A stretch of 27,421 nucleotides of DNA from CAZBBC01 sp964489835 (GCA_964489835.1 CAZBBC010000050.1:1-27421); one strand, 5' to 3'. Counted from the first letter of the stretch, positions 7,433 through 16,542 are shown. The notes: a model not told the origin generated them from the sequence alone. Numbers and translations: made by a program.

Positions 7433-8689
7433 TTAGAAGAGCCTCGGTGGACGCATACCGCCCCCTCGATTGGTATTGTTCTGAGGCGCCTGCTTTTCAT
7501 CAATCCAGCCCGTGATAACCTGCATACCTTCTTTTAAATTTTTGGCCTGTGCAATTTCAGTTACCTTACCATCGCTGCTACCCGCCTTAATCGGCGACAT
7601 ATCAAGCTTTCCTTCTGCATTTATAAACCAGACCTTGCTTAAATTTTGAAACATTCCAGCTTCCTGATTTGCCACGGGTAACCTTTTATGTTGCTGACCT
7701 TCGGTTTGCCGTGTTGAATCGGATTGATTTTCAAATTGTCGGCGACGTCGTTCTCGAAATTCAACAAGCATTTCTTCCGAGGGCTGAAATCTAAGGGTCG
7801 TGTTGGGTACTGACAAAACATCCCGCTTCTCTTCCACATAGAAATCAATCGTCGCCGTCATCCCCGGTAGGAGCAAACCTTCTTCATTTTTAGCATCTAC
7901 AATCACGGTATAATTGACCACATTTTGAATCACCTGCGGCTGTAAACGAACTTGACGAACCTGTCCCTCGAACTTTTTTTCCGGATAGGCCTGAACTTCA
8001 AATATTGCTTTTTGACCCTCTTTGATCTGACCAATATCGCTTTCATCAACCTGGGCATGGATTTCCATTTTGGATAAATCTTCAGCAATGATGAATAAAG
8101 TAGGGGCCTGTAAACTGGCGGCCACGGTCTGCCCCTCTTCAACACTTCTTTGTATAACCGTACCGTTAATCGGGGAACGAATGACGGCATACTTTAAATT
8201 ACGTTGAGCTCTCACGACTGATGCTTCCGCCGACTTCACCACCGCTTGCTGTGTTTTCAGATTTATTTTATATGGAAGAAACTCTGCGTCAGAGATAAAT
8301 CCTTCCTGATACAAAGGCAGATTGCGCTCATGGTTGGCTTTTGCCTCATCTAATTGTGCCAAAGCTTTTTCATCATTCGCTTCGGCATCCATAACCTGGG
8401 CCTTGAGCATAACCGTATCTAACACGGCCAGTATCTGATTCTTATTTACTTTATCATTAAAATCGACATAAATACGGTCAAGAACTCCCGAGACCTGGGT
8501 TCCTACATCAACCGTACCAACCGCTTCCAGGGTGCCGCTGCAGGAGACCATATTAATAACATCACCCCTGCTTATTTCAGCCATTTGAAATGTTTTTGCA
8601 GCAGATTCCCTGCTGAAACGCATAGTAATAAATAGACTGGCAAACGCAAATATTAAAATGATACTTGTCCAAATTAATTTTCTTTTCAT
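7433..8689 (-). CDS. MacA-like periplasmic adaptor (HlyD/RND-MFP family)
   Basis: Membrane-fusion subunit linking the MacB-type permease to an outer-membrane channel. The 418-aa protein has an N-terminal membrane anchor (about 5-23), then the biotinyl-lipoyl half-motif (GTLEAVGTVDVGTQVSGVLDRI, about 52-73), a coiled-coil hairpin (about 95-165), the second lipoyl half (VIRSPINGTVIQRSVEEGQTV), and beta-barrel and membrane-proximal domains (about 200-400). The insert around residue 300-340 is rich in R, Q and E (EFRERRRRQFENQSD), and the tail is Gly/Pro-rich (RGGGMRPPRLF). It is the first well-supported gene of the three-gene exporter. No TolC-like gene is in the window, so the outer-membrane partner must be elsewhere. 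A GGAG lies about ten bases before the ATG. Confidence 0.92.
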   Translation of the reverse strand: MKRKLIWTSIILIFAFASLFITMRFSRESAAKTFQMAEISRGDVINMVSCSGTLEAVGTVDVGTQVSGVLDRIYVDFNDKVNKNQILAVLDTVMLKAQVMDAEANDEKALAQLDEAKANHERNLPLYQEGFISDAEFLPYKINLKTQQAVVKSAEASVVRAQRNLKYAVIRSPINGTVIQRSVEEGQTVAASLQAPTLFIIAEDLSKMEIHAQVDESDIGQIKEGQKAIFEVQAYPEKKFEGQVRQVRLQPQVIQNVVNYTVIVDAKNEEGLLLPGMTATIDFYVEEKRDVLSVPNTTLRFQPSEEMLVEFRERRRRQFENQSDSTRQTEGQQHKRLPVANQEAGMFQNLSKVWFINAEGKLDMSPIKAGSSDGKVTEIAQAKNLKEGMQVITGWIDEKQAPQNNTNRGGGMRPPRLF

Positions 8690-8882
8690 AATAATTTATT
8701 CTCCAATATATATATTTCTGATAAAACCCTTTTACTCCTACCCGGATTTTAGCAACCTGCTCATCATTTAACCGCAGTAAATTTCTTAAGCGACTTAATC
8801 GCTCTCCTTTTCGCGTGTTCTTCCAGAGAAAAACAATCACTAAACCGGAGATTAAGCCACCAGTTAACATCATTATTTTCAA
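8577..8882 (-). CDS. Possible small membrane protein upstream of the adaptor gene
   Basis: Tentative. A TTG start at 8882 follows AGGAAAGGA at a good distance. The predicted N-terminus has a single membrane helix (about MLTGGLISGLVIVFLW) followed by a basic amphipathic stretch (KGERLSRLRNLLRLNDEQVAKI), which looks protein-like. The frame then runs 113 bp into the adaptor gene in another frame, and that part (IN-rich, Cys-rich tail) looks like noise. So either the real gene ended earlier and has lost its stop, or this is chance. No family recognised. Confidence 0.3.
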   Translation of the reverse strand: MKIMMLTGGLISGLVIVFLWKNTRKGERLSRLRNLLRLNDEQVAKIRVGVKGFYQKYIYWRINYYEKKINLDKYHFNICVCQSIYYYAFQQGICCKNISNG

Positions 8883-9115
8883 TATTTTATTCCTTTCCTG
8901 TAAAGCTTACTACTATATTCTTAGACATTCGATAATTTATTTCAATTCCATTCTTAGAAAAAATAAAAATTCGTTATTTATAGTTAATAGCATATGATAC
9001 TATTTTTCTGAGATTATATAAATTTCCTTACTGATATGTTCACGGTAAATTTTTATATTTTTTAATTTCAGAAATAGATTAAATTAAAGAGCATTATTTA
9101 ACCGCAGGATAACAA

Positions 9116-10075
9116 GTGAAAGAACAAATAATCACCACCAATTATAACCAACCGGTGATTAGCGTAAAAGACGTGCATAAATCCTTTAAAACGGTACAGG
9201 CGGTCAAAGGTATTGACATGACTGTTGAAAGAGGACAATTCGTCGCTTTGCTGGGTCCCAACGGTGCCGGTAAGACAACGCTGGTTGAAATGATCGAGGG
9301 AATTCTGAAACCGGATAGTGGTGAGATCCAGATTATGGGGAAAAAGTGGCAGGGGCATGAAGATGAACTCAACAGCATTATCGGGCTTTCTTTGCAGGAA
9401 ACGCGTTTTATTGATAAACTGACGGTAAATGAAACCCTTCGTCTTTTTGCCAGCTTTTATCAGCGTAACCAGGAACGTGTGACTGAAATAATTGCCCTGG
9501 TGGGATTGGAAGAAAAAATAAAATCTTATGTTGTTAATCTCTCCGGTGGACAGCGTCAACGACTGGCCCTCGGTATTGCTTTGATCAATGATCCTAAGAT
9601 TCTGTTGCTCGATGAACCGACAACCGGTTTGGATCCTAATGCACGCAGGGAAATTTGGTTAATTCTTATGAATTTAAAGCAGCGGGGTCAGACATCCCTG
9701 ATCCTTACCACGCATTACATGGAAGAAGCGGAACAGCTCTGTGATCACATTATTGTTATCGACAAAGGCCAGATCCTTAAAGAGGGTTCTGTTACCGATT
9801 TGCTCGATGAAGATCACGGAGAAAAATTGATCAAATTTACTTTTGAAAACAGCGATCATTCCCCTATTGCAATCAGGCCGGAGTTTCCTTTTCCTGTTGA
9901 CTGGGATGAAAAATACAGGGGAGGAAAAATACTGTTTAAAGAAATAGAAAAGGAACTGCCACGTTTTTTAACTTTTATGGAAAAACAAAATTTCCGGCTT
10001 AAAAATCTTGAATGCCGGCGCAGGACGTTGGATGATCTGTTTATATCTCTTACAGGCAGGCGCTTAGATGAGTAG
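9116..10075 (+). CDS. ABC transporter ATPase, CcmA/DrrA type
   Basis: Drives the ABC-2 permease encoded next. The 319-aa protein has Walker A GPNGAGKTT (47-55), signature LSGGQRQ (142-148), Walker B ILLLDEP (162-168) with the TTGLDPNARRE segment typical of the ABC-2/drug-exporter branch, and an H-loop in LTTHYMEEAEQL. The last 90 residues form the extra C-terminal domain seen in this branch, ending in LECRRRTLDDLFISLTGRRL, the usual DrrA-like closing motif. The start is GTG with AGGA seven bases upstream. The stop overlaps the permease start by 8 bp. The pair diverges from the MacA-like operon across a 230-400 bp AT-rich region that must carry promoters for both. Confidence 0.92.
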   Translation: MKEQIITTNYNQPVISVKDVHKSFKTVQAVKGIDMTVERGQFVALLGPNGAGKTTLVEMIEGILKPDSGEIQIMGKKWQGHEDELNSIIGLSLQETRFIDKLTVNETLRLFASFYQRNQERVTEIIALVGLEEKIKSYVVNLSGGQRQRLALGIALINDPKILLLDEPTTGLDPNARREIWLILMNLKQRGQTSLILTTHYMEEAEQLCDHIIVIDKGQILKEGSVTDLLDEDHGEKLIKFTFENSDHSPIAIRPEFPFPVDWDEKYRGGKILFKEIEKELPRFLTFMEKQNFRLKNLECRRRTLDDLFISLTGRRLDE

Positions 10076-11213
10076 GTTTTTTCGCCAGGAACAGCTCGTT
10101 CAACTGTTCCTGGCACATTTCAGAGAAATTATACGTGAACCGGGAGTTATTTTCTGGGGTATTGTCTTCCCAATTCTTATGGCCCTCGGTCTTGGTATCG
10201 CCTTTACAAAAAAGGCGGATGTCATACATCATGTGGCGATCATTGAAATCAACAGACCGACAGTTTCTATGGAAGATGATCAATCAAAAATAGAGGATTT
10301 TCTCCAAAACTATTGTACTAAAGGTGAAGCAGAGGAGGATAAACCAACGTTTTATCAACTTAAACTCACGGATGAAAAATTGGGCAATACCACATTTTTG
10401 TTCCGTAAATCCAGCTGGACAGAAGCGATGGTACTTCTTAAGAGAGGAAAATTGAGTATCGTTCTGGACGAAAAAAATGACCGTGTTATCTTCCATTTTG
10501 ATCCCTTAAATCCGGAAGCCCGGCTGACCTACCTGCAGCTCAGCCGAATCATGAATGCCGGTGAAAATAAGCGATCGGCAATCGAAGCAAATGTTGAACC
10601 GCTGACAGTTAGCGGTACCCGTTATATTGACTTCCTGATACCGGGTCTTATTGCCATGGGCGTAATGATGTCCTGCCTGTGGGGCATTAGCTATGGTATC
10701 ATCGAAAAAAGATCAAAAAAGTTATTGCGCCGGATGATTGCCACACCGATGAGAAAATCCTATTTTCTGCTGACCATGATCGGTGTAAGAATTGCTTTAA
10801 ATTTTACAGAATCCGCTTTGCTTTTTATATTTGCCTGGCTGGTTTTTGATATCACCATCCAGGGTAATATCGCCGCCTTGCTTGGTATTTTTATAGCCGG
10901 TAATATCAGCTTTGCCGGTATCGCGATTTTTGTTTCCTCACATACCGCCAATACGGAGATCGGCAACGGTTTAATCAATGTGATCGTTTTACCGATGATG
11001 ATCCTTTCCGGAATTTTTTTCAGTTACCATAATTTCCCGGACTGGGCGATCCCTTATATTCAAAAATTTCCGCTGACGATGTTAGCTGATAATATACGTA
11101 GTATTTTTATTGAAGGGGCCGGCTATGCGGAAGTGGCCTTTCCTTCTTTACTCCTGGTTATCATTGGGGTTCTCTTTTTTTCGGCGGGCTTGAAAATATT
11201 TAAGTGGTACTAA
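10068..11213 (+). CDS. ABC-2 type transporter permease
   Basis: Membrane half of the exporter, partner of the preceding ATPase. The 381-aa protein follows the ABC2_membrane plan: one N-terminal membrane segment (about 25-47, VIFWGIVFPILMALGLGIAF), a long extracytoplasmic domain (about 50-185), then five hydrophobic segments from about 195 to the end. The segment between TMs contains RRMIATPMRKSYFL, a conserved coupling-loop feature of this family, and the MMILSGIFF motif is typical. Substrate unknown; relatives export lipids, polysaccharides or drugs. It overlaps the ATPase gene by 8 bp, so translation is coupled. It ends 40 bp before the convergent PAP2 gene with no clear terminator between. 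Confidence 0.9.
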   Translation: MSRFFRQEQLVQLFLAHFREIIREPGVIFWGIVFPILMALGLGIAFTKKADVIHHVAIIEINRPTVSMEDDQSKIEDFLQNYCTKGEAEEDKPTFYQLKLTDEKLGNTTFLFRKSSWTEAMVLLKRGKLSIVLDEKNDRVIFHFDPLNPEARLTYLQLSRIMNAGENKRSAIEANVEPLTVSGTRYIDFLIPGLIAMGVMMSCLWGISYGIIEKRSKKLLRRMIATPMRKSYFLLTMIGVRIALNFTESALLFIFAWLVFDITIQGNIAALLGIFIAGNISFAGIAIFVSSHTANTEIGNGLINVIVLPMMILSGIFFSYHNFPDWAIPYIQKFPLTMLADNIRSIFIEGAGYAEVAFPSLLLVIIGVLFFSAGLKIFKWY

Positions 11214-11253
11214 CATTCGTGAATCCTATCTGAAATTTAAAATTCCGGTCTTA

Positions 11254-12198
11254 TTAAAATATATAAGAAGCATTTAAAGAGATTTGATATTGTGTATAGG
11301 ATGGATAAACTGCAAGACCTTTTTTCCTGCATACTTTATGCAGCTGCGGTATAAAATATCCGATCATAGCGCCTGCTGCGTAACCAGCAATTACATCCGT
11401 GGGAAAATGATTGGCCGAGGATACTCTTAAATAACCCGCCAGCGCCGGATAAATCACTGCCCCAGTCCATATCAAGGATTTGGTGAGCCCATCCGGAAGG
11501 TATTCCGAAAAGACTGTTGCTGTATAAAATGACATCGCTGCTGTGGTTGAAGTATGGCCGGAATAGAATGAAAGTTTTGCATCTTTACTACGCTTTTTAT
11601 CCAGAGGTGATTCCGGATCATAGACATAAGGGCGTAATCGCTGTGTGATTCCTTTTAGAACTAAGTTTAATCCCGCCTGAAATGTAAGTACCTCAAAACC
11701 GATCACACCGAGAATCTTCCAATCTCTTTTCATTTCCTTGTCTGAGAGAAATGTTAACGGGAGTAAAAACGAGGTGTAAAGAAGTATATCGCCAGCCAGA
11801 TGATCATGATATTTTCCCACAGAATGGCGATCAAATTTATTTATATTAAGCGGATCCAGATGATAGATCTCTTCAAGCGTGAGAGGATTAATATTATTGA
11901 TACCTGCCAAACCCGTAATCCCCAGTATGCCACCTGTCCCCAGTATAATTATTTCCCGATCGCGATCAAGGTCGTAAGGAAAATGTTTCTGGTTTAAATC
12001 CTGAGTGTCTACTAGTGAATGACCGGGGTAATTGTATAAACCGGTTTTATTAAGATTATAAATATCCTGGGATTTAACAGAATTTGTGAATAATAGTAGA
12101 CAAGCAAGGAGAACCAGACCGGGCAGATGAATCATTAATGGATAAGTTTTATAAAAGCTAAAGTTGTAACATTGCACAGAGATATCCTCAGTCCTCAT
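11254..12198 (-). CDS. PAP2-superfamily lipid phosphatase
   Basis: Predicted to remove phosphate from a lipid such as undecaprenyl pyrophosphate, phosphatidic acid or a lipid A group, at the periplasmic side. The three acid-phosphatase motifs are intact: K182-x6-RP (189-190), SGH at 213-215, and R258-x5-H264-x3-D268. A signal sequence (MIHLPGLVLLACLLLFTNSVKSQ) begins at Met22, so the true start may be the ATG at 12135, though no ribosome site is clear there. The longer frame from 12198 overlaps the decayed glycosyltransferase by 11 bp, which suggests the two were once a coupled pair, for instance in sugar-lipid modification of the envelope. The C-terminus ends in an aromatic residue (YIF) after a TM region. 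Confidence 0.85.
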   Translation of the reverse strand: MRTEDISVQCYNFSFYKTYPLMIHLPGLVLLACLLLFTNSVKSQDIYNLNKTGLYNYPGHSLVDTQDLNQKHFPYDLDRDREIIILGTGGILGITGLAGINNINPLTLEEIYHLDPLNINKFDRHSVGKYHDHLAGDILLYTSFLLPLTFLSDKEMKRDWKILGVIGFEVLTFQAGLNLVLKGITQRLRPYVYDPESPLDKKRSKDAKLSFYSGHTSTTAAMSFYTATVFSEYLPDGLTKSLIWTGAVIYPALAGYLRVSSANHFPTDVIAGYAAGAMIGYFIPQLHKVCRKKGLAVYPSYTQYQISLNASYIF

Positions 12199-13101
12199 TA
12201 TCGTTCTTTAATAAATCTTCCTGTCCGTCATTTTGGAGCCTTGGATCTGATTGGCCAATATAATTTTTTGCATAGTAATAGAAGATCGTTCTTGTCTTAA
12301 TTGATGTTGAAAAAAAGATGTCAAATTCAGATAGTAAACTGACCTGAGTAAAATATCGTCTCACTCTATTAAGTTGGGGTTTGTATTCTCTTCTATCGGT
12401 GCAAATGAAGAGCGCGTTTTTACCTTTTAGTGAGGATGGAATTCCCCAGATTTCAAACTGAAGAGCTTTCTCACCATAAATATTCTGAGCAGTCTCCTGC
12501 CAGCCACTCCAGGTATTACCTTCACCTAGCGGTATATTAGGGATAAGCAAAATGGAATGAGCCACTATAATAAGGATAACTGAAATGATGACGCCAGCTT
12601 TAAAAATTCCGGTTTTGAGAATATTATCATCCCTGAATACTAAGATGGTCGCGATAATCAAACCCAGATATCCCGGGAGTAACCAGTTCATCTTAACCAG
12701 GGTTTTAAAACTGAGGGCAATGAATCCACCGACAATGAAAATAGCGGTGATAAAGAAATTACGTACTTCCTCATCACTAAACCAATTCATGATGACCCGC
12801 TTTGTAGTTGTAAAAAACAGGACAAACGGTAATGGTGTAAGCATAAACAACTGGCTGGCCAGTAATTGCCAAAAATATGCGTTCCTATCCAGATAGAATA
12901 AGCAACCATTGGCGGATGATCAAAATAGGATAAATCGGGATTTAAGGAATAATTCCAGTAATAGGCCTCCTGTGGGACTATCGGGATGATACTGATGTAA
13001 ATGAGCCGAAAGATAGTCAGGATTCCCAGGAATAAGCAAAACTTTTTATCCTGTATTATAATCTTGTATAAGGAATTCAATGCTTTTATTAACACTCTCA
13101 T
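12188..13101 (-). pseudogene. ArnT-like (GT39/PMT-type) glycosyltransferase with internal deletion and frameshift
   Basis: The N-terminal part (13101 to about 12870) carries the family start: QEAYYWNYSLNPDLSYFDHPPM, the acidic and DHPP motifs of undecaprenyl-phosphate-sugar-dependent transferases. The frame then breaks near 12868. The other frame continues from ASQLFMLTPLPFVLFF and the FKTLVKMNWLLPGYLGL segment through membrane helices to the soluble C-terminus, ending at 12188. Together the parts make about 300 aa where the family usually has 500 or more, so roughly 200 central residues (several TMs) are missing at the junction. Such proteins transfer sugars to lipid A, proteins or glycans in the periplasm; this copy cannot be functional. 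Its C-terminal sequence also survives as a relic at 5250-5362. Confidence 0.8.
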
Positions 13102-13600
13102 GTTTGTTATAACCAGTCTATTCTATTTATAGCGTCGCTCAGGACGGAAAATAAAGAAAAGAAGTCCACAAATTCTCACGAATCATTTCGAATTTCACGA
13201 ATTTTTTTAATAATAAAAAGCATTAAGATAATTAGAGAGGCGCCATTGGACCCCGCTGACAAAATCCCACTCGTCCGGTGCGCAGCCCTCACCGCCTTCA
13301 ACAATAAATGAGTGGGCCGTGAATTTAAGAGGTTGTGCTTTCCACAACCATTAATTTCTCACTGATTCATCCCTGGCGTATTTAGACAGAGTATCACAAC
13401 TGGCTTCTGCCGCGCTTCAGCCGGTCTCATTAAGACAAAAGAAAGAAGATTTAGAATAAATTCAATTTTTTGTCATATACAATTTTAACTTATCTATAAT
13501 TTATCCTTGTATTCGTGATAAATATCATTATATTATTTGTAGCATCGCCTATCTCTGTTATTAATGTAATCACTATACAATTTTATTAAGGGAGAAAAAA
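13102..13600. other. Intergenic region, 499 bp, with half of a CACGAA repeat
   Basis: At 13162-13210 there is a single arm of the CACGAA-type repeat (GTCCACAAATTCTCACGAAT, then TTCGAATTTCACGAAT) without its inverted partner. At 13240-13440 lies a patch that looks more GC-rich, with no convincing open frame on either strand; it includes a perfect 7-bp hairpin with 5-nt loop at 13331-13349 (GGTTGTG/CACAACC). The last 150 bp before 13601 are AT-rich and should hold the promoter for the beta-barrel gene. I cannot assign the GC-rich patch. Confidence 0.5.
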
Positions 13601-14275
13601 ATGGTTAAAATGATAACTTTTAACTCAGTTTTTTTAATCATTTTTATAATAATATGTAATTCAACAGCTCAAAAAGTTGATTTAAATTATGGTTTAAGCG
13701 TTGGGTATAGCAAAACAACCCCAAATCACAATACAATTACAAACTCAGTTTACCTTTATGAAGAAACGAATGACTATAATCATTACAATGTAATGGCAAT
13801 ATTGGAATTCGCTACGCCTTCAGACATCAGAATTCAAACAGGATTAAAATATTTTAAAGTAGGATATAGTCGTGATATTCATCCTAATCCGGATTTTAGA
13901 TACGTTGTACCACCACCAAAAAGAGATGGGGCAAATTATTCTTATTTAGCCATACCAATAGATATAAATTATTTTCTGCCATTTGTTTCAGGTGTTTATT
14001 TAAGTGGTGGAATTGAAAGCGTCCATTTATTATCGGGAAATTCATTTACTGAGTCCTACGATGGACAAATTTATAAGTCGAATACTAAAGGTGATTATAG
14101 AAATCATTTTTTCATGTATACGTTTGGCATTGGTTTTGAATACCAGCTTGATGTAATAACATTATTTGTCGAGCCAGAATATTCCCATATAATTTGTGAA
14201 GTAAATGATAGTTCGTTTTTAACATCGATTATTTTTAGTAAAAAAATTAGCTTAAATGCAGGCATCAAATATTAA
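13601..14275 (+). CDS. Outer-membrane beta-barrel protein (PorT/OMP_b-brl-like)
   Basis: The 224-aa protein begins with a signal peptide (about residues 1-24, ending at NSTAQ) and then shows repeating amphipathic beta strands with aromatic edges: LNYGLSVGYSK, IRIQTGLKYFKVGYS, SYLAIPIDINYFLPF, GVYLSGGIES, MYTFGIGFEYQLD, LFVEPEYSH, ISLNAGIKY. The closing aromatic residue (Tyr) fits BAM-dependent insertion. The layout matches the small 8-10 strand barrels common in FCB bacteria; the function is unknown. GGGAG lies nine bases before the ATG. It appears more AT-rich than the genes around it and stands alone on this strand. Confidence is high for the fold, low for any role. Confidence 0.8.
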   Translation: MVKMITFNSVFLIIFIIICNSTAQKVDLNYGLSVGYSKTTPNHNTITNSVYLYEETNDYNHYNVMAILEFATPSDIRIQTGLKYFKVGYSRDIHPNPDFRYVVPPPKRDGANYSYLAIPIDINYFLPFVSGVYLSGGIESVHLLSGNSFTESYDGQIYKSNTKGDYRNHFFMYTFGIGFEYQLDVITLFVEPEYSHIICEVNDSSFLTSIIFSKKISLNAGIKY

Positions 14276-14281
14276 TTCAAA

Positions 14282-14299
14282 TCATTAGTGTCCGGTTTA
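14282..14299 (+). repeat. Solitary MITE terminal repeat
   Basis: TCATTAGTGTCCGGTTTAA is the same terminal sequence as both ends of the element at 1661-1886 (an exact match to the right end over TCATTAGTGTCCGGTT). No inverted partner is seen downstream up to 14766, so it is a decayed or truncated copy. It lies just upstream of the MtfA relic. Confidence 0.65.
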
Positions 14300-14402
14300 A
14301 AAAAAATGATTAACAATATATATTAGATCGCAGCATGGGAAAGAGTTTATATTCCTAATTGCCAGCCATTAGGCCAGGAATTCCAATTCGTAAAAAGAGT
14401 AA

Positions 14403-14608
14403 TATGGCAGAAACGTTGAAACTTCTTTACCTCTACAAGGATTACAGACGCTAAGAGATTCAGGTGGACAAGTTGTGCTTGCCTGGGATGAGATTCTTCA
14501 AGATACGAATGATATCCATGACAGTCACAATCTGGTTTTCCACGAATTTGCCCATCAACTTGATAACGAATCCGGTGCTGCTGAGGGTGTTCCTGAGTTT
14601 ATATAGTG
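14403..14608 (+). pseudogene. Relic of an MtfA-type zinc peptidase
   Basis: One frame of this stretch reads TLRDSGGQVVLAWDEILQ, then NLVFHEFAHQLDNESGAAEG and ends at a TAG at 14606. VVLAWDEIL and the HEFAHQLD metal site are the core of the M90/MtfA family. There is no start, the N-terminal domain is missing and the C-terminal third is lost. Beyond the stop, up to 14766, I see nothing. It is not a close copy of the intact gene at 26501: the active-site sequences differ (HEFAHQLD against HEFVHLID), so it derives from a different paralogue or an acquired copy. Confidence 0.75.
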
Positions 14609-14766
14609 GATAAAATGGAGCTGTTAATCGGTCTGGTACGGAAAGTTGTTTATGGAAATACCTGGGAAGCAAGTGAGTGCTATCATTGGCACTTAGTGAA
14701 TCACAGAGATTTTCCAGAAGCCAATATTCACAATTATAGAATTATATTCAACTTAGTTGTTCAATT

Positions 14767-16542
14767 TTATTTAATTTTGCTGATCCGGTCTTCGATTTCT
14801 TCGGCGCTCAGGCGGACAAAACGGGCTGGCAGAAAACGTTCATCGGTACACTCTTTGACCGCGAGCAAATCCATCAGCTCCAACCGGCCGGTATGGGCCG
14901 AGGGTCGGAATCCTGCGGCAACCTCTTTTAAAATACCGGGAAAGGGTTTTCTTTTATCTTCAGGCTGCAATTCGAAGGTACGAATCGCCCGTACCAGTAT
15001 ACCCTCCAGTTCGTTGCCGCTGACCGCTTCCTTGAATGATAATTGCGGAAGATCGCTTTCAGTCAGGCTCAGTTTCAGCTTGTGGGCCATAGCTAGAAAC
15101 AGCTCTTTTTTCTCCTGCTCATCGACCGGCGGAAAAAGCGGGATATGAACATCCAGCCGCCCCTGACGTTTCAGATCCACTTCGAGCAAATCGGGACGAC
15201 TGGTGGCAAAGATCCAGATAATTTTTCCCCGGTTCTCGGTATTGGACATCTCTTTGGACAGCATGCCATATACACGGCCGGATAAACCGGAATCCCCTTC
15301 GCTCACGCCACGCCTCCCGGTAACCTGATCGGCCTCGTCGACGAAAACCACCACCTGACCAAGGGCATGAAGGATATGGAATATTTTTTCCAGATTCCCC
15401 TCTGTCGCCCCCACCCATTTATCCCGGAAATTTTTCATCTCCACAAACGGGATACCGCATTCTCCGGAAAAACACTGCACCAGGTAAGTCTTGCCGGTAC
15501 CGATCCGCCCAGCGATCAGATAACCCATCGGCAGCGCATTCGTTATCCGTTTGCGGATCAGCTGCGCATCTTCGCGCAGCCACTTTTTGGCTTCGGCATG
15601 ACCGGCCACATCGTCCAAGGTGCGCTGGGTTTCGATAAATTCCAGCCTGCCGGCTGCCCCCTTCTCTATATTCTCCTTGCGCAAACGGGTCAGATACTTG
15701 TAAGTAATCGACTCATTATTACGCAGGGCGCGCAGAATGATATTTTTGATCGCAATCCGGTTCAATCCAACCAGTTTAACGGAGAGTGATTCAGTATCGA
15801 CCTGACATAATTCCTTGTAGTTTTTTTCATTCTTTGTGATATAATCAACATATTGCGCAATTTCCTTTTCGTCAGGAAGATTGATCTGGATCTTCGCATT
15901 ATAAGAACTGTTGACGACCATCTCATTCAGATCCAGCAGGTTTTCACTTATCAGGCAGGTGACGATGCTGGCCTCGGCCAGATTCAGATCCTCGGCCCAG
16001 TTCAGGACCTTAATCATATTGGAACCCAGATCGCTGCTCAGATGCAGGGATTCACCGCGTGGTATCAGAAAATTGGCATAATCGAGGAGGATCACGGCCG
16101 AGCGGGGTCCAGCCGCTTTGGGATTTCTGGACAGGGCCGTTATGCTATGCATAAAACGATCGATCAGTTCCAGTGCCTGGGTCGGTGCCCGTGGCAACAA
16201 ACCGGGCGCTTCAAGGCTCTTACCCATCTCCTTGTCAATGCCCAGATCAGCGGCTAATCTGGATCCGTGGAATTTGTCGAAGATCTTCAAAAAGTTCATA
16301 AAATGATCGCCGCCCTTATAGATCGAGATTCCCTGGGCGCGGTCATAAAGCATCACCACATCGAAAGGGGAAAAAATAACTTCAGCAAGGTAATTATTCA
16401 GCGTATAAAAATGTAATTGATCATTATCTTTATGTGGAACAAAATCATTGATATTGCCATACAGGATGAACTGACCGATGGTTTCGGCCCGGAAAATCTG
16501 ACGCATCTGTTCCGCCCATTCAGGTAATCGTGCACCGGACAT
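14767..16542 (-). CDS. Double-AAA+ ATPase of the PspA/ABC cluster
   Basis: The 591-aa protein has two AAA modules, an arrangement resembling Ycf46-type proteins. The first (about 20-230) is degenerate: it has FILYGN near 25-30 and a Walker-B-like VILLDYA at 150-156 but no Walker A, so it should not hydrolyse ATP. The second (about 305-500) is complete: Walker A GRIGTGKT (345-352), pore-loop-like KWVGATE (375-381) with an aromatic residue, Walker B VVFVDEAD (398-405), sensor 1 in FATSRPD (445-451, Ser where classic proteins have Asn), and arginine finger in RQGRLD (459-464). It likely remodels or disassembles a protein partner at the membrane. It begins directly after the stop of the two-TM gene (TAGATG) with AGGAG upstream, so the two are translationally coupled. 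Confidence 0.88.
   Translation of the reverse strand: MSGARLPEWAEQMRQIFRAETIGQFILYGNINDFVPHKDNDQLHFYTLNNYLAEVIFSPFDVVMLYDRAQGISIYKGGDHFMNFLKIFDKFHGSRLAADLGIDKEMGKSLEAPGLLPRAPTQALELIDRFMHSITALSRNPKAAGPRSAVILLDYANFLIPRGESLHLSSDLGSNMIKVLNWAEDLNLAEASIVTCLISENLLDLNEMVVNSSYNAKIQINLPDEKEIAQYVDYITKNEKNYKELCQVDTESLSVKLVGLNRIAIKNIILRALRNNESITYKYLTRLRKENIEKGAAGRLEFIETQRTLDDVAGHAEAKKWLREDAQLIRKRITNALPMGYLIAGRIGTGKTYLVQCFSGECGIPFVEMKNFRDKWVGATEGNLEKIFHILHALGQVVVFVDEADQVTGRRGVSEGDSGLSGRVYGMLSKEMSNTENRGKIIWIFATSRPDLLEVDLKRQGRLDVHIPLFPPVDEQEKKELFLAMAHKLKLSLTESDLPQLSFKEAVSGNELEGILVRAIRTFELQPEDKRKPFPGILKEVAAGFRPSAHTGRLELMDLLAVKECTDERFLPARFVRLSAEEIEDRISKIK

Noticed and set aside
9098..9559. Minus-strand frame of 153 aa
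   Set aside because: Antisense to the ABC ATPase with intact Walker motifs; a shadow frame.
14606..15148. Plus-strand frame of 180 aa
   Set aside because: Mostly antisense to the AAA+ gene and Ser/Arg-rich, as expected for a shadow frame.
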